The notes: generated from the letters alone by a model not told the origin. A stretch of 64,000 bases of DNA from Anaerolineales bacterium (GCA_019637675.1 JAHBVE010000001.1:372001-436000), one strand, 5' to 3'; shown: positions 24,731 to 35,246, counted from the first letter of the stretch. Translations and numbers: made by a program.

Positions 24731-25705
24731 CTAATTATCGTCCAGCGGTTGGCCCAGCGCGGCGGGTGGGGCGGCCTGCAGCAGGCCGCGCAGCGGCCGC
24801 CGCAGGGCCGCCGGCGCACGCGCCAGCAGCGGGGCGGCCAGCCGCCCGCTGACCAGCACCAGCACCAGGATCATGAGCAGCCAGGGCACCGCATTGAAGG
24901 CGACCAGCGCCACCTGCGGAAAGCTGCGCTGCAGCACCGTGGCCAGCGCCTTGGTGGCGCCGAACAGCACCGCGCCCAGCGCGCCGCGCAACGGCGACCA
25001 GCCGCCGAAGATCACGATCGCCAGGGCGATCCAGCCCATGCCGCGGGTGTGCCCCTCGGCCCAGCCGATCTTGACGTCGAGCGAATAGGCCGCGCCGGCG
25101 ATGCCCACCAGCGCGCCGCCCAGCACCGCATAGATGTAGCGCAGCTTGCGCACCGCCACGCCGCGGGTGAAGGCGGCCTCCGGCCGCTCGCCGGCGCTGC
25201 GCAGCTCCAGCCCGGCCCGCGTGCGGAATAAGAACCACCAGGTCGCCCCCACCAGCAACAGGGCGAAATACACCACCGCATCCTGGCGGAACAAGATCGG
25301 GCCAAGTACCGGAATGTCTTTGAGCAGCGGGATGTGCCAGGCTGGTACGCTGGGGCCGGGCAGGCGGGTGTAGTTCTGGCCCAGGAAGGCGCTCAGGCTG
25401 TCGCCCAGCATGGCCAGCACAAAGCCGATCGCCACTTGATTTTGGCGCAGGTGCAGGCTGCCGAAGGCCACTATCAGGGCGAACACCGCGCCCACGGCCG
25501 CCGCGGCCAGGAAGCCCAGCAACAGGCTGCCGGTCAGCAGGGCGGCCGCAAACCCGGCCAGCGCCGAGAGCAGCAGGCTGCCATCCAGCGAGAGGTTGAT
25601 GACGCCGGCCCGCTCGCTGATCGTCTCGCCGCACACCGCAATGATGAGCGGGGCGGACTGCAGCAGGATCGAGCCAAAAATGGCGATGAGTTGGGTGCTA
25701 TCCAT
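24731..25705 (-). CDS. Nucleoside-type ABC transporter permease 2
   Basis: 324 aa with eight to nine membrane helices. The core ERAGVINLSLDGSLLLSALAGFAAALLTG is diagnostic for the Bmp/YufQ branch of the branched-chain-type permeases. Another landmark is TRGMGWIALAIVIFGGWSPL. Its ATG overlaps the end of the upstream permease gene by 8 bp. Together they form the heterodimeric channel for purine or other nucleosides. Confidence 0.87.
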   Translation of the reverse strand: MDSTQLIAIFGSILLQSAPLIIAVCGETISERAGVINLSLDGSLLLSALAGFAAALLTGSLLLGFLAAAAVGAVFALIVAFGSLHLRQNQVAIGFVLAMLGDSLSAFLGQNYTRLPGPSVPAWHIPLLKDIPVLGPILFRQDAVVYFALLLVGATWWFLFRTRAGLELRSAGERPEAAFTRGVAVRKLRYIYAVLGGALVGIAGAAYSLDVKIGWAEGHTRGMGWIALAIVIFGGWSPLRGALGAVLFGATKALATVLQRSFPQVALVAFNAVPWLLMILVLVLVSGRLAAPLLARAPAALRRPLRGLLQAAPPAALGQPLDDN

Positions 25706-26753
25706 CCGCTTGGCTCCTGCGCCGCCTGAAGGCGCGCCGCACGCGTTCGTAGTTGCCGAACAGCAGCACCAGCAGCACCAGCACGCCGGTGAGGATGTCA
25801 CCCAGCGCCGAGTGCAGCTGCGTGCGCAATTGCAGGGTGATGCTGCCATTGAGTACGGCTGAGAAGAAAAAGGCCACCAGCGGCGTCAGTACCAGGCGGA
25901 AGCCGGCCAGCAGCACCACCATCAGGGCCAAGTAGCCGATGCCGCCGGAGATGCTTTGGCGCAGGCTGTCGAACCAGCTCAGCACGCGCACGCCGCCGCC
26001 CAGCCCGGCCAGCGCCCCGCATACCGCCATCGCCAGCAGCATCTCACGATTGCTGGACACGCCCAACAAGAATGCCGAGCGGGCATTCTGGCCCAACGCC
26101 TTGAGGCGTAACCCCCAATGGCTGTTGGTCAGCACCAGCGCCACGCCGGCGAACGCCACAATGGCCAGCGCCAGCGAGAGTAGGCTGAGGCGTGAATTCT
26201 CGAACAGGGGCAGCAGGGCGTGCGCGCCAAAGGGCTGCGTGCCGCGGAAGCTGCCGCCTTCGGGCGGCTGCCAGGGGCCGGCGATCAGGTAGTTGGTGAA
26301 CAGGATCGCCAGGTTGTTGAGCGCCAGCCCGCCGAAGATCTCATGCACGCCGCCGCGCGTCTTCAGCACGCCGGCCAGCGCCGCCCACAGGGCGCCGCCG
26401 GCCATGGCGGCCAGCAGCTCCAGCGGGATCTGCAGCCCGGAGGGCAGCTGCACCCGCAGGGCGACCCAGCTGGCGGCGACCGCGCCCATGATGATCTGGC
26501 CTTCGATGCCAATGTTCCACAGCCCGGCTTTGAAGGTGAGCAGCAGGCCGCTGGCCGCCAGCAGCAGCGGCACCAGGAAGGCCAGCACGCTGTACACGCG
26601 TGCGCTGGTGCCAAACGCACCCTGCCACATGGCGCTGTAGGCATCGACTGGCGAGGTGCCCATCGCCAGCAATAGCAGCGTGGTCACCAGCAGGGCGGCC
26701 AGCCCGGGCAGCAGCGGCCAGACGCGCTCCAGGCGCGTTTTTGACAAGCTCAT
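25698..26753 (-). CDS. Nucleoside-type ABC transporter permease 1
   Basis: 351 aa (YufP-like). The conserved segments are MGTSPVDAYSAMWQGAFGTS, FKAGLWNIGIEGQIIMGAVAAS and GGVHEIFGGLALNNLAILFTNYL. About nine membrane helices. The ATG at 26753 overlaps the stop of the ATPase gene in an ATGA arrangement. Confidence 0.88.
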   Translation of the reverse strand: MSLSKTRLERVWPLLPGLAALLVTTLLLLAMGTSPVDAYSAMWQGAFGTSARVYSVLAFLVPLLLAASGLLLTFKAGLWNIGIEGQIIMGAVAASWVALRVQLPSGLQIPLELLAAMAGGALWAALAGVLKTRGGVHEIFGGLALNNLAILFTNYLIAGPWQPPEGGSFRGTQPFGAHALLPLFENSRLSLLSLALAIVAFAGVALVLTNSHWGLRLKALGQNARSAFLLGVSSNREMLLAMAVCGALAGLGGGVRVLSWFDSLRQSISGGIGYLALMVVLLAGFRLVLTPLVAFFFSAVLNGSITLQLRTQLHSALGDILTGVLVLLVLLFGNYERVRRAFRRRRSQADG

Positions 26754-28210
26754 AGCGCGCCGCCGATCAGGTGGCCGAGCTCGTCCGCCGTGGTCTCGGC
26801 GGCGGGCACGCTGCGCAGCAGCCGCCCGCCGGAGAACACGGCGATCTGGTCGCTGCGGGCGGCGATCTCGTCCAGGTCGGCCGAGAGGAAGATGATGGCC
26901 GTGCCCTGGGCGCGGCGTTGGTCGAGCTGCTCCCAGATCCAATCCGTCGAGCGAATGTCCAGCCCGCGGGTGGGGTGCTCCATCAGGATCAGTTTCAGGT
27001 TCTGCGGCAGCATGGCAAATAGGAAGCGCTGCTGGTTGCCGCCGGATAGATTTTCGATGTATGACTCAGGCTGGCCTACTACCTGATAAGTGGCAATGTG
27101 CTGGGCGGCCAGTTGGCGGTTCTGCGGCCAATCCACCAGCAGGCCGTGAGCATTGCTGACCAGGGCCATATGCTCGGTTAGGGTCAGGCCGGCGATCAGG
27201 CCTTCCTCCAGGCGGCCAGCGGCCAGGTAGGCGACGCCGTGTTGGCGCGCCCGCGGGTAGTCCCAGTCAGGCTGCGGCTGGCCGCCCAAGCGCAGGCTGC
27301 CGCCGCTCAGCGGCAGCAGCCCGGCGCAGGCGCGCAGCAACAGCTCCTGCCCGCTGCCCTCCAGGCCGGCCAGGCCAAGCACCTGCCCGGCCTGCAATTG
27401 CAGGCTGACCGGCTCGAGCTCCAGCCGCGGGGTGCGTACGGTGATGTGCTGCAAGTGCAGCAGCACGTCACCGCTGGCAGGCTGGCGGCGGGCGGGCCGC
27501 GGGGCCAGCTCGTCGAACATCAAATCGACCAATTCTTGATTGGGGCAGGGTAGCTGCACCCCGCCCACCAGGCGGCCCTTGCGCAGCACATAGGCATAGT
27601 CGCACAGCTCCTGCACTTCATCCAGTTTATGTGACACCAGGATCAGGGTCTTGCCTTCTTCACGCGCCAAGGTGCGCATGGAGGCAAACAATAAGTCCTT
27701 TTGTTCAGCGCTGATGCCGGTGGTGGGTTCATCCAGGATCAGCACTTCGGCGCCGCCGGCCAGCAGGCGCAGCAGCTCCAGCTGCTGGCGCTCGCCCATG
27801 CTCAGCTCGCGGGTGTGCTCGTGTGGGTCAACCTGGAAGCCATAGCGCCCCGCCAACTGCGTCAGCGCCTTGGCCGACTGTTGCGGGCGCTCGCCGTCAT
27901 GCGCCCGGCCGAGCAGAAAATTCTCGAGCACGGTGAAGACCGGCACATCCAGCGGCTCCTGGTACAGCATGCCCACGCCAGCCGCCAGCGCCTGGCGCGG
28001 CGAAGCGAAGTGCTGCGCCGCGCCGTTGAGCACGATCTCGCCGCGGTCTGGCTGCTGATACCCAGACAGAATTTTCATCAGCGTGCTTTTGCCCGCGCCG
28101 TTCTCACCCAGCAGGCCATAGATGCGCCCGGGTTCGAACTGCACAGAAATTTCATCGTTGGCAACCAGGCTGCCAAACTGTTTGTGGATCGTGTTGAGTT
28201 GTACCTGCAT
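26750..28210 (-). CDS. Nucleoside-type ABC transporter ATPase (two ABC domains)
   Basis: 486 aa. The N-terminal ABC domain is complete: Walker A GENGAGKSTLM near 36, a signature-like LSMGERQQLELLR near 140 and Walker B VLILDEPTTG. The C-terminal domain has a degenerate Walker A (GLAGLEGSGQELLLRACAGL), but retains LSGGNQQRFLFA and LILMEHPTRGLD, as is usual for YufO/RbsA-type ATPases. It lies between the binding-protein gene and the permeases. Confidence 0.9.
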   Translation of the reverse strand: MQVQLNTIHKQFGSLVANDEISVQFEPGRIYGLLGENGAGKSTLMKILSGYQQPDRGEIVLNGAAQHFASPRQALAAGVGMLYQEPLDVPVFTVLENFLLGRAHDGERPQQSAKALTQLAGRYGFQVDPHEHTRELSMGERQQLELLRLLAGGAEVLILDEPTTGISAEQKDLLFASMRTLAREEGKTLILVSHKLDEVQELCDYAYVLRKGRLVGGVQLPCPNQELVDLMFDELAPRPARRQPASGDVLLHLQHITVRTPRLELEPVSLQLQAGQVLGLAGLEGSGQELLLRACAGLLPLSGGSLRLGGQPQPDWDYPRARQHGVAYLAAGRLEEGLIAGLTLTEHMALVSNAHGLLVDWPQNRQLAAQHIATYQVVGQPESYIENLSGGNQQRFLFAMLPQNLKLILMEHPTRGLDIRSTDWIWEQLDQRRAQGTAIIFLSADLDEIAARSDQIAVFSGGRLLRSVPAAETTADELGHLIGGAL

Positions 28211-28240
28211 GGTGAGTTAGCCCAGTAGACCAGAAAAAAT

Positions 28241-28275
28241 CCGTGCTGGCTGCCGCATTGCGGCAGCCAGCACGG
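28241..28275 (-). terminator. Strong hairpin with T-tract between the Bmp gene and its ATPase gene
   Basis: A perfect 15-bp stem (28241-28255 with 28261-28275) with a 5-nt loop. On the minus strand it is followed by ATTTTTTCT, so it reads as an intrinsic terminator right after the binding-protein gene. Incomplete termination here would keep ATPase and permease expression below that of the binding protein, the same logic as the hairpin between potD and potB. Confidence 0.85.
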
Positions 28276-28290
28276 TGGTCCTTGACGCGG

Positions 28291-29466
28291 CTACTGGCTG
28301 GGACCTTGCATCCCTTCCAGCAGTTGGGGCAGATACCAGATCTCTTCGTCAGTACCCACTGCGCCGGCCGCGATGTAGGGCGTGCCGTTCTGCAGGTTGA
28401 TGGGGCCGGTCCACACGGCCACTTCGCCGCTGGCCAGCTTGCTGATGTAATCCGCCAGGTTGGCGGCGGCTTCCTCGCTCAGGCCGGGGCCGTTGAGCCA
28501 GCCCACGGAAGTGCTGTCGAGATCGCTCAGGTCATCCCAGTTGGGGCCGTTCCACAGCCAGCTCTGGCTCCAGTTGCCTTCGACCACCGCTTCGGCGATC
28601 GCCAGATAATCCGGGCCCCAGTTGAAGAAGGGCACGCCCAGGCAGATGGCGGGCGCATTGTCGCAGGCGCCCAGGTAGTCGTACGGCACGGCCCACACCG
28701 TGGCGCCGGCGGCAGCCCGCTGGCCGGCCACGTTGATGGCTTCGGTGGTGTCGATGCCGCTCAGCACCACGTCCACGCCCGTGTCGAGAAAGTTGGTGGT
28801 CACCTCGGTCGGGTCGCTGGTGACGCCGGGGATGTTGAACCAGAAACCGATCCAGCTCACGGTGAACTGCAGGTCATCGCCGCTCTCGCCGCGGTAGGTC
28901 TCGTAGCAGTGGCGGGCGCCCAGGTAGGCTGAGGCGGTGAGGCGCAGGGTCTCATGGTTGATCAGCGGGCCAACGTAGCCCAGCTGGCCGGTTTGGGTGG
29001 TGAGCGCCGCGGCGCAGCCGGCGATGGCCTTCATTTCTTCCATGCGGCCCATGACGTTGCTCAGGTTGGCCGGGGCTTCGCCGGTGAGGGCGTCGTCACC
29101 CGAGACATTGACGAAGACCACATCCGGGTACTTGGCCGCCACGGTGGTGGTGTCCTCTTCGAACTCGTCCGAGGTAGTGAAGATCAGGGTCGCGCCTTGC
29201 GCCACCATCTCGTCCACCACGCCTTCCAGCGTGGCTTCCGGCTTGTCAGCCGGGTTGAGCAGATCAAACACGATCATCTCAGCGCCGGGCAGGTTCTCGA
29301 CCACGTACTGGCCGCCCTCGTAGTGCGCCTGGCTCCAGCCGTGATCGTTCTGCGGGCCGACCAGGATCATGCCAAAGGTGAAGCCTTCCCCGCTGGGGCC
29401 AGCGCCACCGCAGGCCGCCAGAAGCAGGGCCGCCAGACTGAGTAAAACAATAAGTCGCTTGTGCAT
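28291..29466 (-). CDS. Bmp-family substrate-binding lipoprotein
   Basis: 391 aa with lipobox LLAAC (Cys19). The Bmp/PnrA fold shows in FGMILVGPQNDHGWSQAHYEGG, LIFTTSDEFEEDTTTVAAKYPDVVFVNVSG and SNVMGRMEEMKAIAGCAAAL. Family members bind purine nucleosides, or in some cases autoinducer or thiamine-type ligands. The gene heads the ABC operon and has a long structured leader (29467-29720). Confidence 0.9.
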   Translation of the reverse strand: MHKRLIVLLSLAALLLAACGGAGPSGEGFTFGMILVGPQNDHGWSQAHYEGGQYVVENLPGAEMIVFDLLNPADKPEATLEGVVDEMVAQGATLIFTTSDEFEEDTTTVAAKYPDVVFVNVSGDDALTGEAPANLSNVMGRMEEMKAIAGCAAALTTQTGQLGYVGPLINHETLRLTASAYLGARHCYETYRGESGDDLQFTVSWIGFWFNIPGVTSDPTEVTTNFLDTGVDVVLSGIDTTEAINVAGQRAAAGATVWAVPYDYLGACDNAPAICLGVPFFNWGPDYLAIAEAVVEGNWSQSWLWNGPNWDDLSDLDSTSVGWLNGPGLSEEAAANLADYISKLASGEVAVWTGPINLQNGTPYIAAGAVGTDEEIWYLPQLLEGMQGPSQ

Positions 29467-29720
29467 CGTTCCTCTTCCTCCACGAAGTAGTTAATGAAAC
29501 CGAGAAAATAAAAAGCTGAGGTAGGTGAGCTCGCTCTCGGGTCACCTCCTCAGCTTTGATGTGAGTTATGGAAAAACAAACGTCCCATCAAGGTGATGGG
29601 ACGTGATTCCGACTGTGGCTTACACTCCTCCCCGTGTAGCGGTTTCCAGGCCAGGGGAGCGTAGAAACCGTGCATGCGTCCTTATGGAGTGGGCGTATAC
29701 ATGGCGGTTGAGGGTGGTAA
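29467..29720 (-). promoter_or_regulatory. Structured leader of the Bmp operon: riboswitch-like candidate
   Basis: Expected transcript start is near 29720. On the minus strand, a 6-bp stem cactcc/ggagtg (29686-29691 with 29623-29628) encloses two interleaved helices: cggtttc (29664-29670) with gaaaccg (29640-29646), and ctcccc (29654-29659) with ggggag (29628-29633). Their order forms an H-type pseudoknot. Downstream come hairpin 29581-29602 with a TTTGTTTTT tail, then hairpin 29513-29561 with a TTTTTATTTT tail, then the start codon. Pseudoknot plus terminators before a transporter gene is the layout of a transcription-attenuating riboswitch. It does not match the purine class or another class I can recall. 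Confidence 0.6.
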
Positions 29721-29726
29721 GAGCCC

Positions 29727-29756
29727 AATATACAGGCAAAATGGCCGCAGAGTCAA
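29727..29756 (-). promoter_or_regulatory. Sigma-70-type promoter of the Bmp operon
   Basis: On the minus strand TTGACT (29756-29751) is followed after 18 nt by TATATT (29732-29727). This places transcription start near 29720, just before the structured leader. Confidence 0.65.
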
Positions 29757-29800
29757 GCATTTTGCGAAAATTGGTACAAAAGTGGGTCTAGAATGAGGCC

Positions 29801-30751
29801 ATGGCTCAAAAAAGATCCGTTCTCGTGCTCGGCTGCGGCGTGTCCGGCCTGAGCAGCAGCATTCTGCTGCTGCAGGCCGGACACGCGGTCACCATCTGGG
29901 CGCGCGAGCTGCCGCCGCACACCACCTCCAACCAGGCGGCCGCGCTGTGGTTCCCGTACCTGGCGCATCCCATGGAGCGGGTTGGCCCGTGGGCGAGCCA
30001 CACGCTGGCCTATTTCAAGCAGCACCTGCTGCCAGACCCGGCCAGCGGCTGCCGCCCGACCCGCGTGCAGGATCTGTACGCCCACCCGGTTGAGACGCCC
30101 TGGTGGGCCGGTGCGGTGGCCGGCTACCGCCGCCTGGCGGCGGAGGAGCTGCCCGCCGGCTATGTAGACGGCTTCGAAACCGAGTCGGTCGTGATCGATA
30201 CCAGCGTGTATATGGATTACCTGGTGGCCTGGTTCCGCCGCCTGGGCGGCCAGATCGTGCAGCGCGAGGTGACCCGCATCGAAGAAGCTACCGCTGAATG
30301 CAAATGGGTGGTGAACTGCACCGGCCTGGGCTCACGCCAGCTGTTTGGTGATGAGAGCCTGTACCCGGTGCGCGGCCAAACCGTGAAGGTGCGCCCGAAC
30401 GGGGTGGAGCACAGCATCCTGGATGACGAAGGGCCGAACGGGCTGGGCTACATCATCCCGCGCAGCGCCGATATTGTGCTGGGCGGGACAGCCCAGGCGG
30501 ACGACTGGGACACCAGCGTGCGCGCCGCAGACCAAGCCGAGATTTTGCGCAAGGCCGCTAACCTGCACCCCGCTTTCGCCGAGGTGCAGGTGTTGGCGGC
30601 CGGCGTGGGTCTGCGCCCCGTGCGGCACGAGGTGCGCCTGGAAGCGGAGTGCATCGGCGACGCGCTGGTCGTGCACAACTATGGCCACGGCGGGGCGGGC
30701 TTTACGCTCAGCTGGGGCTGCGCGGAAGAAGCGGTGTCATTCGTCACCTAA
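29801..30751 (+). CDS. D-amino-acid oxidase (FAD)
   Basis: 316-aa flavoenzyme. The N-terminal Rossmann motif VLVLGCGVSGLSSSILLLQAGH binds FAD. The family-specific stretches are WWAGAVAGYRRL, VVNCTGLGSRQLFGDESLYPVRGQ, GLRPVRHEVRLE and HNYGHGGAGFTLSWG. It oxidises D-amino acids to 2-oxo acids, ammonia and hydrogen peroxide; a D-aspartate oxidase variant cannot be excluded. There is no ribosome site; TAGAAT lies about 8 nt before the ATG, consistent with a leaderless message. Confidence 0.9.
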   Translation: MAQKRSVLVLGCGVSGLSSSILLLQAGHAVTIWARELPPHTTSNQAAALWFPYLAHPMERVGPWASHTLAYFKQHLLPDPASGCRPTRVQDLYAHPVETPWWAGAVAGYRRLAAEELPAGYVDGFETESVVIDTSVYMDYLVAWFRRLGGQIVQREVTRIEEATAECKWVVNCTGLGSRQLFGDESLYPVRGQTVKVRPNGVEHSILDDEGPNGLGYIIPRSADIVLGGTAQADDWDTSVRAADQAEILRKAANLHPAFAEVQVLAAGVGLRPVRHEVRLEAECIGDALVVHNYGHGGAGFTLSWGCAEEAVSFVT

Positions 30752-30753
30752 CC

Positions 30754-30853
30754 CGTCATTGCGAGGATTGCGCAACGAAGTTGCGCTGACGAAGCAATCT
30801 GGTTTTTGTTGCCTGTTTTAGAACCAGATTGCTTCGCTTCGCTCGCAATGACG
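30754..30853. repeat. Dispersed 'cgtcattgcgag' inverted repeat
   Basis: Perfect 12-nt arms (30754-30765 with 30842-30853) and additional inner pairing of gaagcaatctggtt with aaccagattgcttc. This is a full copy of a spacer repeat family. Related pieces are at 42305-42390, 55219-55280, 56970-57060 and 59160-59285. Confidence 0.85.
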
Positions 30854-30857
30854 GCAG

Positions 30858-30892
30858 AAAAAAAAGAGCGCTGCATTGCAGCGCTCTTTTTT
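30858..30892. terminator. Bidirectional terminator between D-amino-acid oxidase and pckA
   Basis: A-tract, gagcgctg / cagcgctc stem (30866-30873 with 30879-30886) and T-tract. It lies between two convergent genes and can serve both. Confidence 0.9.
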
Positions 30893-30944
30893 AATCATTT
30901 TGCGAAAACTTCGTGCTCTTTGTGTCTTTGTGGTGGTGAAGCAG

Positions 30945-32588
<1,644 letters not shown>

Positions 32589-32677
32589 TCAATCTCCTCG
32601 GGGGTCGGGGTCGTTGATACGCTCCAAAAATTGTATCAGTATTCTGTTGGCGGTTAAAATCGCTGCTGCGAGGGCCC

Positions 32678-34075
32678 ATGAAACGTCAGATGAATGAAAA
32701 CAACAAACGCGCCAAGAGCAGTCTGGTCAATACCGAGCTGCTCGAGCAGCATATCCGCGAGGCGCTTGAGCGTCGGCAGAATACGGCCCTCAAGGCGGCC
32801 CTGGAAGGCCAGCACCAGGCCAACATTGCCGATGTGATGGAGCGCCTGAACGCCGGCCAGCGCCGCCGCGTCTTCGGCGCGCTGGAGCTGGAGCGCCAGG
32901 CTGCCGTGCTGGGCGAGCTGCCGCCCAACCAGGTGCGCGAGGTGGCCGGCCCGCTGAAGGTGGGCCAGATCGCCGCCATTATCGACGCCATGCCGATGGA
33001 CGAGGCGGCCCAGATCGTGCCGCTGTTCCCGCGCCGCCGCTCCGTGATCCTGGAGGCCATGGATCCCCAGCACGCGCTGGATATCCAGCGTCTACTGCAG
33101 TACCCGATCCACAGCGCCGGCCGCATGATGACCGAGCGCTTCGTGCGCGTGCACAAAGACTGGCGCGCCGCCGAGACGCTGGTGCGCCTGCGCCGCATGA
33201 ACGCCGCGGTCGAGACCCTGACCAATCTCTACGTGGTGGATGATGAGGATCGCCTGGAAGGTGTGGTCTCGCTGCGCGAGGTGGTGGTGGCGCCGGCCCG
33301 CAAGAAGCTGGGCGACCTTATGAACACTCAGGTCGTCAGCGTCACGCCCGAGACCGACCGCGAAGAAGTGGCTCGCCTGCTCTCGCACTACGATTATCTG
33401 GCCATGCCCGTGCTGGATGTGACCGGCCGCATGCTCGGCATCATCCCGGTTGACGATGTAATCGATGTGCTCGCCGCCGAAAGCACGGAGGATATTTTGC
33501 GCTTCGGTGGTGTGGAAAGCGGCCCAGTGGACCAGCCCTATTTCACCATTCCCATACACACTGCTATCTCGCGCCGCATCGGCTGGCTGTTGTTGCTGTT
33601 CGTAGCCGAAACGCTGACCGGCATGGTGTTGCGCCATTTTGAGAGCGAGCTGGCCGCCGTGGTGGCGCTCTCGTTCTTCATCCCGCTGCTCATCGGCACC
33701 GGCGGCAACACCGGCGCCCAGACCGTCTCGACCCTGATCCGCGGCCTGGCGCTGGGCGAGGTGAGCGTGCGCGACAGCTGGAAGGTCATCGGCCGCGAGC
33801 TGCTCAGCGGCCTGCTCATCGGCCTGCTGCTCGGCACGGTCTCGTACATGCGCGCCAAGTTCTGGGGCTCCAGCGATGCGCTGGCCCTCACCGTCTCGCT
33901 CTCGGTGTTGGTCATTTGTACCTGGGCCAACACCATCGGCTCGCTGATCCCGCTGCTGGCCCAGCGCCTCAAGATCGACCCAGCCGCGGTCAGCGCCCCG
34001 CTCATCACCACGTTGGTGGACGCGACCGGGCTGGCTATTTATTTGTATATTGCCAAGGCTGTGATGGGTTTGTAG
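32678..34075 (+). CDS. mgtE: Magnesium transporter MgtE
   Basis: 465-aa channel-type Mg2+ importer. The N-terminal helical superfamily domain (about 25-130), a CBS pair (about 135-265, including NLYVVDDEDRLEGVVSL and MPVLDVTGRMLGIIPVDDVID) and five membrane helices (about 295-465) with the pore segment FFIPLLIGTGGNTGAQ are all present. The CBS domains bind Mg2+ and close the pore when the ion is abundant. An in-frame ATG at 32690 is an alternative start. TTAAAAT upstream looks like a -10 box. Confidence 0.93.
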   Translation: MKRQMNENNKRAKSSLVNTELLEQHIREALERRQNTALKAALEGQHQANIADVMERLNAGQRRRVFGALELERQAAVLGELPPNQVREVAGPLKVGQIAAIIDAMPMDEAAQIVPLFPRRRSVILEAMDPQHALDIQRLLQYPIHSAGRMMTERFVRVHKDWRAAETLVRLRRMNAAVETLTNLYVVDDEDRLEGVVSLREVVVAPARKKLGDLMNTQVVSVTPETDREEVARLLSHYDYLAMPVLDVTGRMLGIIPVDDVIDVLAAESTEDILRFGGVESGPVDQPYFTIPIHTAISRRIGWLLLLFVAETLTGMVLRHFESELAAVVALSFFIPLLIGTGGNTGAQTVSTLIRGLALGEVSVRDSWKVIGRELLSGLLIGLLLGTVSYMRAKFWGSSDALALTVSLSVLVICTWANTIGSLIPLLAQRLKIDPAAVSAPLITTLVDATGLAIYLYIAKAVMGL

Positions 34076-34212
34076 GCAATGGCTTCGCCATTGCCTGGGA
34101 AGTTTCTACTCGGCTGCGCCGAGTAACGAAACTTCTAGGCATGAACATAAAGGAGTTGCGTCACCGTGCGAGAGCACGCACTCGGCAAGCCGAGTACAAC
34201 TCCCCATAAGCC
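34074..34212. repeat. Cluster of short palindromes after mgtE
   Basis: Successive hairpins fill the spacer: aggcaatgg/ccattgcct (34074-34098), gaagtttc...gaaacttc around tactcgg/ccgagta (about 34100-34137), and ggagttg...caactcc around ctcggc/gccgag (about 34151-34205). The core 'ctactcggctg.gccgagtaacg' recurs at 59042-59066, so these belong to a dispersed family. The first hairpin may end mgtE transcription. Confidence 0.7.
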
Positions 34213-34233
34213 CGCCCGACAGGGCGGGCGTAG

Positions 34234-34306
34234 CGCGCCCAGCAGGAGTCGAACCCACAACCTACTGATCCGAAGTCAGTTGCTCTATCCATTGAGCTAT
34301 GGGCGC
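34234..34306 (-). tRNA. tRNA-Arg (TCG anticodon)
   Basis: A 73-nt cloverleaf reads GCGCCCA...TGGGCGC in the acceptor. The anticodon stem ACTGA/TCAGT holds the loop CTTCGGA, giving anticodon TCG (codon CGA). The T-loop is TTCGACT. CCA is not encoded. Confidence 0.95.
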
Positions 34307-34406
34307 ATAAGTTTATTATACAGTTTTGGGCCTTAAAACTGGTTATGGAGCTTGCTGCTGCAAATCTGCTGTAGTTAATTCTAAACTATTAAAAATCTTG
34401 GATTTG

Positions 34407-34868
34407 CTAGCTTACCTTAGACGAACTCGTTGAGGATGTGTCAAAAGCCCCAATGTGTGCGCCCCAACCTGCCACTAGAAATCCAAGAATGAACAATAAA
34501 TCGAAATATCCCTTGGGACCAGAAGGATCCAATCTCAAAGAGGGTACCGATACTTGTAGCTGGTAGATAAAGAGCGCTAGTGGCAACCAAACTAAACTTG
34601 GTCTTATATACAAATCAATTTTCTCTTCGGAGGAAGGCTCTATTTTAAATTGTTTGCTCCAATGATTACCAATTAATGGGTTTATAAGTGCGAGAGCAAA
34701 AAAACATCCACACATAAGTACCATTGGGTTCATTACTATAATGATTATCACCCATAAGATAGCGTCATCCATTGAATGACCAAATCTTAATATGCCTCGG
34801 CATAGAAAATAAAATAGAAAGAGAAAAGTAAGAAAGACCCCGTTTTTTAAAAGCTTACCGCCCCACAT
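34407..34868 (-). CDS. Orphan four-TM membrane protein in an AT-rich islet
   Basis: 153 aa with about four hydrophobic helices (FLTFLFLFYFLCRGILRFG; LWVIIIIVMNPMVLMCGCFF; PSLVWLPLALFIYQLQ; YFDLLFILGFLVAGWGAHIG). No family recognised. The DNA is visibly AT-richer than its neighbours and lies directly downstream of a tRNA gene, both signs of horizontal acquisition. No integrase is nearby. Confidence 0.6.
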   Translation of the reverse strand: MWGGKLLKNGVFLTFLFLFYFLCRGILRFGHSMDDAILWVIIIIVMNPMVLMCGCFFALALINPLIGNHWSKQFKIEPSSEEKIDLYIRPSLVWLPLALFIYQLQVSVPSLRLDPSGPKGYFDLLFILGFLVAGWGAHIGAFDTSSTSSSKVS

Positions 34869-34973
34869 GCAACCTCCACGCTCGCACTACTACTCTTTTC
34901 ATAGTCGGACAGAATTCTTTACATGCCGTCAGCATACTCGAGATTTCACATGCTATTACTCCAGTGGTGAGTT

Positions 34974-35180
34974 TTAGCTTGGGATGTCTACTAAGTCGCT
35001 TATTTTTATGTGGAAAAGCGCTTGAGTTCCACTAACTCCGAATACAGCAACTTCCTTGTTGTCCTCCAGTTGTTTATGCCTGGTTACTGGTTGACCAGAT
35101 ATTTCCTTGACTTGATTGTTGTCGTCTGTCTCAACGATTAGTGCGTCTCCAGTTTTGGCATCGCTAACAATCTTCTTCAT
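34974..35180 (-). CDS. Small beta-rich orphan protein
   Basis: 68 aa from the ATG at 35180 (GGAGAAATTC ribosome site), starting MKKIVSDAKTGDALIVETDD and ending FHIKISDLVDIPS. It is soluble and probably a small beta domain. It shares the AT-rich islet with the orphan membrane protein. A longer in-frame extension upstream is only a shadow of the oxidoreductase gene. Confidence 0.6.
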   Translation of the reverse strand: MKKIVSDAKTGDALIVETDDNNQVKEISGQPVTRHKQLEDNKEVAVFGVSGTQALFHIKISDLVDIPS

Positions 35181-35246
35181 GAATTTCTCCCAAAATATAG
35201 TGTGAGTAAGAATAATAAACTCTAATTCCTTTGTATACTCCCACCC

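Noticed and set aside
29623..29691. Purine riboswitch at the Bmp leader
   Set aside because: A 'gtttctac' string resembles the purine J2/3 segment, but the P2 arm is too short and the J3/1 sequence does not match. Kept only as an unclassified structured leader.
29603..29791. 62-aa ORF on the plus strand over the Bmp leader
   Set aside because: It lacks a ribosome site and lies on the structured leader and promoter of the opposite strand.
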